This document shows positions 56,416 through 59,465 of a stretch of 59,465 bases of DNA, piece by piece. Position numbers and translations under genes: made by a program. How positions within the stretch are numbered: position 1 is the stretch's first letter; every line of letters begins with the position of its first letter. The stretch covers positions 1 to 59,465 of the forward strand of contig SCUD01000122.1 in NCBI GenBank assembly GCA_004297335.1, in the 5' to 3' direction. The notes under the pieces are model-generated. The model was not told where the DNA came from and did no database searches. It saw only the letters and a program-made list of their open reading frames with translations. The DNA comes from Gammaproteobacteria bacterium (GTDB taxonomy: Bacteria > Pseudomonadota > Gammaproteobacteria > Steroidobacterales > Steroidobacteraceae).

Positions 56416-56867
56416 GGCTTGACCTCCGGCGCGATCATCATCCGCGCCGATGCCACCTCCGCGCCGTCCACCGTAGCCACGGTCGCGAAGGTCCAGATGC
56501 CACGGATCGTGCGCTCCAGCGTCGCCTCCAGCACCAGCTGGTCACCGGGTTCGACCGGGCGCCGGAAACGCGCGCCATCGATGCCGACGAAATAGAACAG
56601 CGAGTGCTCGTTCGGCACCACGCCGGCGGTCCGGAAGGCGAGGATGCCCGCGGCCTGGGCCAGCGCCTCGAGGATCATCACCCCCGGCATCACCGGCCGG
56701 TACGGGAAGTGTCCCTGGAAGAACGGCTCGTTGGCGGTGACGTTCTTCAGCGCACGGATGCTCGTGCCCGGGACACATTCGGTGACCCGGTCGATGAGCA
56801 GCATCGGATAGCGGTGCGGCAGCTGCGCGCGCACCGCGCCGATGTCCATCGCTCCAGAATCATTCAT
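56412..56867 (-). CDS. fabZ: 3-hydroxyacyl-[ACP] dehydratase FabZ
   Basis: FabZ dehydrates 3-hydroxyacyl-ACP in fatty acid elongation. The 151-aa product has [12 protein letters not shown], then [23 protein letters not shown], shown here by its parts [13 protein letters not shown] (catalytic His) and ILEALAQ (catalytic Glu). ATG 56867 overlaps the lpxD stop. The lpxD-fabZ-lpxA order is conserved and balances membrane and LPS synthesis. Confidence 0.97.
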   Translation of the reverse strand: MNDSGAMDIGAVRAQLPHRYPMLLIDRVTECVPGTSIRALKNVTANEPFFQGHFPYRPVMPGVMILEALAQAAGILAFRTAGVVPNEHSLFYFVGIDGARFRRPVEPGDQLVLEATLERTIRGIWTFATVATVDGAEVASARMMIAPEVKP

Positions 56868-57862
56868 GCATCGTCTCCCGGCGGCTGGCTGCGCCCCAGG
56901 CGCCGCAGCCGCGCCACGCTGCGGCGCCAGGCGGCGGCCTCGCTCACCGGGATCCCGGAGGAATACACCCCGGGCCCGCGCAGCGAACGGCTCACCAGTG
57001 AATAACCCGTCACGACGACGTCGTCGCCGACTTCCAGGTGCCCGGCAAAGCCGACGGCACCCCCGATCATGCAGCGACGGCCGATCACCGTGCTGCCCGA
57101 GACTCCGACGCAGCCGGCCAGCACCGTATGCGCGCCGATGCGGCAGTTATGGCCCACCTGCACCAGGTTGTCCAGCTTGACGCCCTCCTCGATCACCGTG
57201 TCCTCGATCGCCCCGCGGTCAATCGTCGAGTTGGCGCCGACCTCGACGTCGTCGCCGAGGCGGACGCCGCCGAGTTGCGGCACCTTCACGTAGCCGTCCA
57301 CGTCCCGCGCGAATCCAAAGCCGTCGCTGCCGACGACGGCACCCGGCTTGAACACGCAACGGCACCCGATCACCGCACCGTGGCCGATGGTCACGTTGGC
57401 CTGCAGCCGGCAATCGTCGCCGATCTGCGCGCCAGACTCGATGACGCAACCCGGGCCGACCGAGACCCGTGCACCGATGACCGCCCGCGGGCCCACCACC
57501 GCCCCCGGACCGATCCAGGCGCTCGCATCCACGACCGCCTGCGGATCGACGCAGGCTCCGGGCGCGACGCCCGGTACAACGGCCGGCTGCGGATGCAGCG
57601 CCGCCGCAACCCGCGCGTAGGCCGCGTAGGGATTGGCCGCGATCAGTGCCGCCACCGGGCAGTCCGGCAGTGCCTCGCGCGCGAGCACGACGGCGGTTGC
57701 CCGCGTCGCGGCGAGCTGCCGCCGGTAGCGCGGATTGGCGAAGAAGGCGAGCGTGCCCGGCGTTGCCGCCTGCAGCGTGGCCACGGCGGTGACCGTCGCC
57801 TCGGGGTCCCCGGCGAGTTCGAGTCCATGGCGGACCGCGAGCTCACCGAGCGTGATCGCCAT
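56864..57862 (-). CDS. lpxD: UDP-3-O-(3-hydroxyacyl)glucosamine N-acyltransferase
   Basis: LpxD adds the second acyl chain in lipid A synthesis. The 332-aa product has an N-terminal UDP-binding domain ([18 protein letters not shown]), hexapeptide repeats (about 95-290) and the catalytic His in [16 protein letters not shown] near residue 238. The C-terminal helix has [15 protein letters not shown] 57862; the skp stop is 23 bp away. Confidence 0.97.
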   Translation of the reverse strand: MAITLGELAVRHGLELAGDPEATVTAVATLQAATPGTLAFFANPRYRRQLAATRATAVVLAREALPDCPVAALIAANPYAAYARVAAALHPQPAVVPGVAPGACVDPQAVVDASAWIGPGAVVGPRAVIGARVSVGPGCVIESGAQIGDDCRLQANVTIGHGAVIGCRCVFKPGAVVGSDGFGFARDVDGYVKVPQLGGVRLGDDVEVGANSTIDRGAIEDTVIEEGVKLDNLVQVGHNCRIGAHTVLAGCVGVSGSTVIGRRCMIGGAVGFAGHLEVGDDVVVTGYSLVSRSLRGPGVYSSGIPVSEAAAWRRSVARLRRLGRSQPPGDDA

Positions 57863-57885
57863 GCTGGCGCCCCGGATGGGCGTGG

Positions 57886-58422
57886 TCAGTTCTTCGGCGT
57901 CGCGGCGGCCGGCGCTGCCGGTGTACGCGCCTTCAGCGCCGCGATGACCTGGGCCGTGACGTCGACCGACTCCGCGGCGAACAGCACGCCGTCACCGACG
58001 ACCAGCGTGTAGCCGTTGGCGCGTGCATAGGTCTGCACCTCCTGCAGCAGCGAGCGCTGGACCTTGCCGAGTTCCTCGTTGCGGCGCAGGTTGGCGTCCT
58101 CCTGCAGCTCGTTGAAGCGACGCGCAAGGTCGCGCTCGCCCTCGCGCAGCTCGCGTTCGGAACGGGTGCGCTCGGCCTCCGCCATGACCGCGGCATCGCG
58201 CTTGAGCTTCTCCTGCTTCTCCTGCAGCGCCTTCTGCTGGTTGGCCAGCTCGCGCTGGCGCGGCATGAATTCGGTCTCCAGCGCCTGCTGCGCGGCCCGG
58301 GCCTGCGGCGATTCCTCGAACAGGCGGGCAGTGTTCACGAAGCCGATCTTCAGCTCCGCGGCGCCGGCCCCCAGGGCGAAACCCGCGAGCAGCAGGCCGG
58401 CAACGATGTTCCTGGTCGTCAT
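57886..58422 (-). CDS. skp: Periplasmic chaperone Skp/OmpH
   Basis: Skp binds unfolded outer-membrane proteins in the periplasm. The 178-aa product has a signal peptide (MTTRNIVAGLLLAGFALGAG...AE, about 22 residues), KIGFVNTARLFEESPQA, and a long Lys/Glu/Arg-rich coiled coil (about residues 45-130). The C-terminal region ends in Ala/Pro repeats. A GGAGA site lies upstream of ATG 58422. It sits between bamA and lpxD, its usual place. Confidence 0.95.
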   Translation of the reverse strand: MTTRNIVAGLLLAGFALGAGAAELKIGFVNTARLFEESPQARAAQQALETEFMPRQRELANQQKALQEKQEKLKRDAAVMAEAERTRSERELREGERDLARRFNELQEDANLRRNEELGKVQRSLLQEVQTYARANGYTLVVGDGVLFAAESVDVTAQVIAALKARTPAAPAAATPKN

Positions 58423-58441
58423 TGACAAGTTTCTCCCGATA

Positions 58442-59465
58442 TCAGAAGGCAGATCCGATCGTAAACTGGAAGCGCTCATCCTCGTCCGCATAGTGCACCG
58501 CATCGCCCGCCTCGGCGTTCAGCGGATAACCGTAGCTGAAGCGGAAGATGCCGAGCGGCGCCATCCACTGCACCGCCACGCCCACCGACTGCTTCAGGGC
58601 ATTGTAATCGAAGCCATAGTCCACGGGCGTCGTGCCGTCCTTGCCGACGAAACCCACGCCGGAACCCTGCTGGAACACGTTGCCGACATCGAAGAACAGG
58701 CTGGCCCGCGCGCTTGCGCGCCACTTCTCCGGCATCGGGAAGACCAGCTCGGCGCGACCGAAGACCTTCAGGTTGCCGCCGTAGGGATTGCCGAAGCTGT
58801 CCTTCGGCCCGAGCCGGCTTTCCTGGAACCCGCGCACGCTGTCCGGCCCGCCACCGAAGAACTGCCGGTATGGCGGCAGGGCGGTCGTGGACTTGCCGTA
58901 CGCGTCCCCGTAACCGACCTCCGCGCCGATCGCCAGCGTCCAGCGCCGCCCCAGCGGCAGCAGCTGCAGGTATTCGTAGTTGAACACGAAGTACTCGACC
59001 TCACTGCCGGGCGCAGCTCCCGACAGTGACAGCGAGTGGCGCATGCCGCGATCAGCGAAGATGGCCCGGTTGCGGGAGTCGAAGTACCAGCCGACCACCA
59101 GCTCAATCGTGTCGAACTTGGTGCCGAACACGTTGGTCGTGTAGGTGATCGGAGCTCCGGTCGCATCGACCCCTGTCGTCACCAGCTGGCGCTGGTAGGG
59201 CTTGCCGTTGTTGCGCACCCAGGCCACCGCCTCGCGGGCGCTGCCAGTCTCGGTCACGATCAGGTCGGAACGCTGCGGCACGATGCCGAGGCGCACGCCC
59301 TGGAATTCGGTCAGCGGATAGCCGTATTCCAGCGATGCCGACATGGTCTTGGTCGAGAAGTCGGAAGCCGCCGACACGAACTGCGTGACGTCCCGGACCT
59401 GCACGCCGATGGTGCGCGACAGGCCGTCGATGGTCCGATACGGATCGGTGTGCATGATGCTGTAG
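58442..59465 (-). CDS. bamA: Outer membrane protein assembly factor BamA, C-terminal part
   Basis: BamA is the beta-barrel core of the outer-membrane protein insertion machine. Only the last 341 residues are in the window; the frame is open to the right edge, where the POTRA domains and start would be. Family motifs seen are FFGGGPDSVRGFQESRLGP (the substrate-gating VRGF/Y motif) and FFDVGNVFQQG. The protein ends FQFTIGSAF, with the terminal Phe of a beta-signal. It lies 20 bp before skp. Confidence 0.96.
   Translation of the reverse strand, partial: YSIMHTDPYRTIDGLSRTIGVQVRDVTQFVSAASDFSTKTMSASLEYGYPLTEFQGVRLGIVPQRSDLIVTETGSAREAVAWVRNNGKPYQRQLVTTGVDATGAPITYTTNVFGTKFDTIELVVGWYFDSRNRAIFADRGMRHSLSLSGAAPGSEVEYFVFNYEYLQLLPLGRRWTLAIGAEVGYGDAYGKSTTALPPYRQFFGGGPDSVRGFQESRLGPKDSFGNPYGGNLKVFGRAELVFPMPEKWRASARASLFFDVGNVFQQGSGVGFVGKDGTTPVDYGFDYNALKQSVGVAVQWMAPLGIFRFSYGYPLNAEAGDAVHYADEDERFQFTIGSAF

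Overview
This window is a GC-rich, very densely packed piece of a gammaproteobacterial chromosome. It shows several gene orders known from that class: bamA-skp-lpxD-fabZ-lpxA-lpxB-rnhB-dnaE-accA-tilS, pyrG-kdsA-eno-ftsB-ispD-ispF-truD-surE-pcm-nlpD, recJ-prfB-lysS, lepA-lepB-DUF4845-rnc-era and rpoE-rseA-rseB. A complete minor-pilin/PilY1 set, a type II secretion block with gspN, and AddAB-type nuclease genes point away from the enterics. A lineage near Xanthomonadales, Steroidobacterales or Chromatiales would fit, but this is an inference and the sequence alone does not settle it. I see no rRNA, tRNA, CRISPR array, transposase, integrase or prophage gene, and no non-coding stretch longer than about 155 bp. 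The longest gaps are 1293-1447, 41462-41607, 47902-48045 and 22223-22351.

Layout from left to right. (1) 1-1292, minus: the start of fabG and all of fabD. (2) 1448-6807, plus: gspG-H-I-J-K-L-M-N, i.e. pseudopilins and inner-membrane platform, without gspC, D, E or F. (3) 6785-12875, minus: addB-addA, the double-strand-break repair helicase/nuclease, converging on gspN with a 23-bp overlap. (4) 12901-19734, minus: lepA, lepB, a DUF4845 gene, rnc, era, an orphan OppF/DppF-like ATPase and alaA. (5) 19807-22291, minus: the envelope-stress operon rpoE-rseA-rseB plus a glutaredoxin-like gene, with a textbook sigma-E/AlgU promoter in front of rpoE. (6) 22352-26509, minus: a consolidated succinate dehydrogenase operon with an SDHAF4-like gene first, then sdhCDAB, sdhE and ygfX. 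(7) 26594-31860: ygfZ (plus), then lysS, prfB with its programmed frameshift, and recJ (minus). (8) 31922-41461: a Mth938-fold gene and an Smr gene on plus; nlpD, pcm, surE, truD, ispF, ispD, ftsB, eno, kdsA and pyrG on minus. (9) 41608-47901, minus: type IV pilus operon pilE-pilV-pilW-pilX-pilY1-fimT. (10) 48046-59465, minus: tilS, accA, dnaE, rnhB, lpxB, lpxA, fabZ, lpxD, skp and the C-terminal part of bamA.

Most genes are joined by 1-14 bp overlaps. Many of the downstream genes start with GTG or TTG, so that the start is part of a GTGA or TTGA overlap with the previous stop codon; this suggests widespread translational coupling. The most unusual non-coding signal is a palindromic repeat present at two loci (32287-32343 and 49307-49367). 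At each locus two copies face each other around a 3-nt centre. At the first, the repeat supplies the stop codons of two convergent genes. At the second, it lies across the start region of tilS and appears to encode a leader peptide. It looks like a REP/BIME-type element. Nothing here resembles a wholly new multi-gene system; the interest lies in these repeats, the sigma-E promoter, the prfB recoding site and the unusual gene neighbourhoods.
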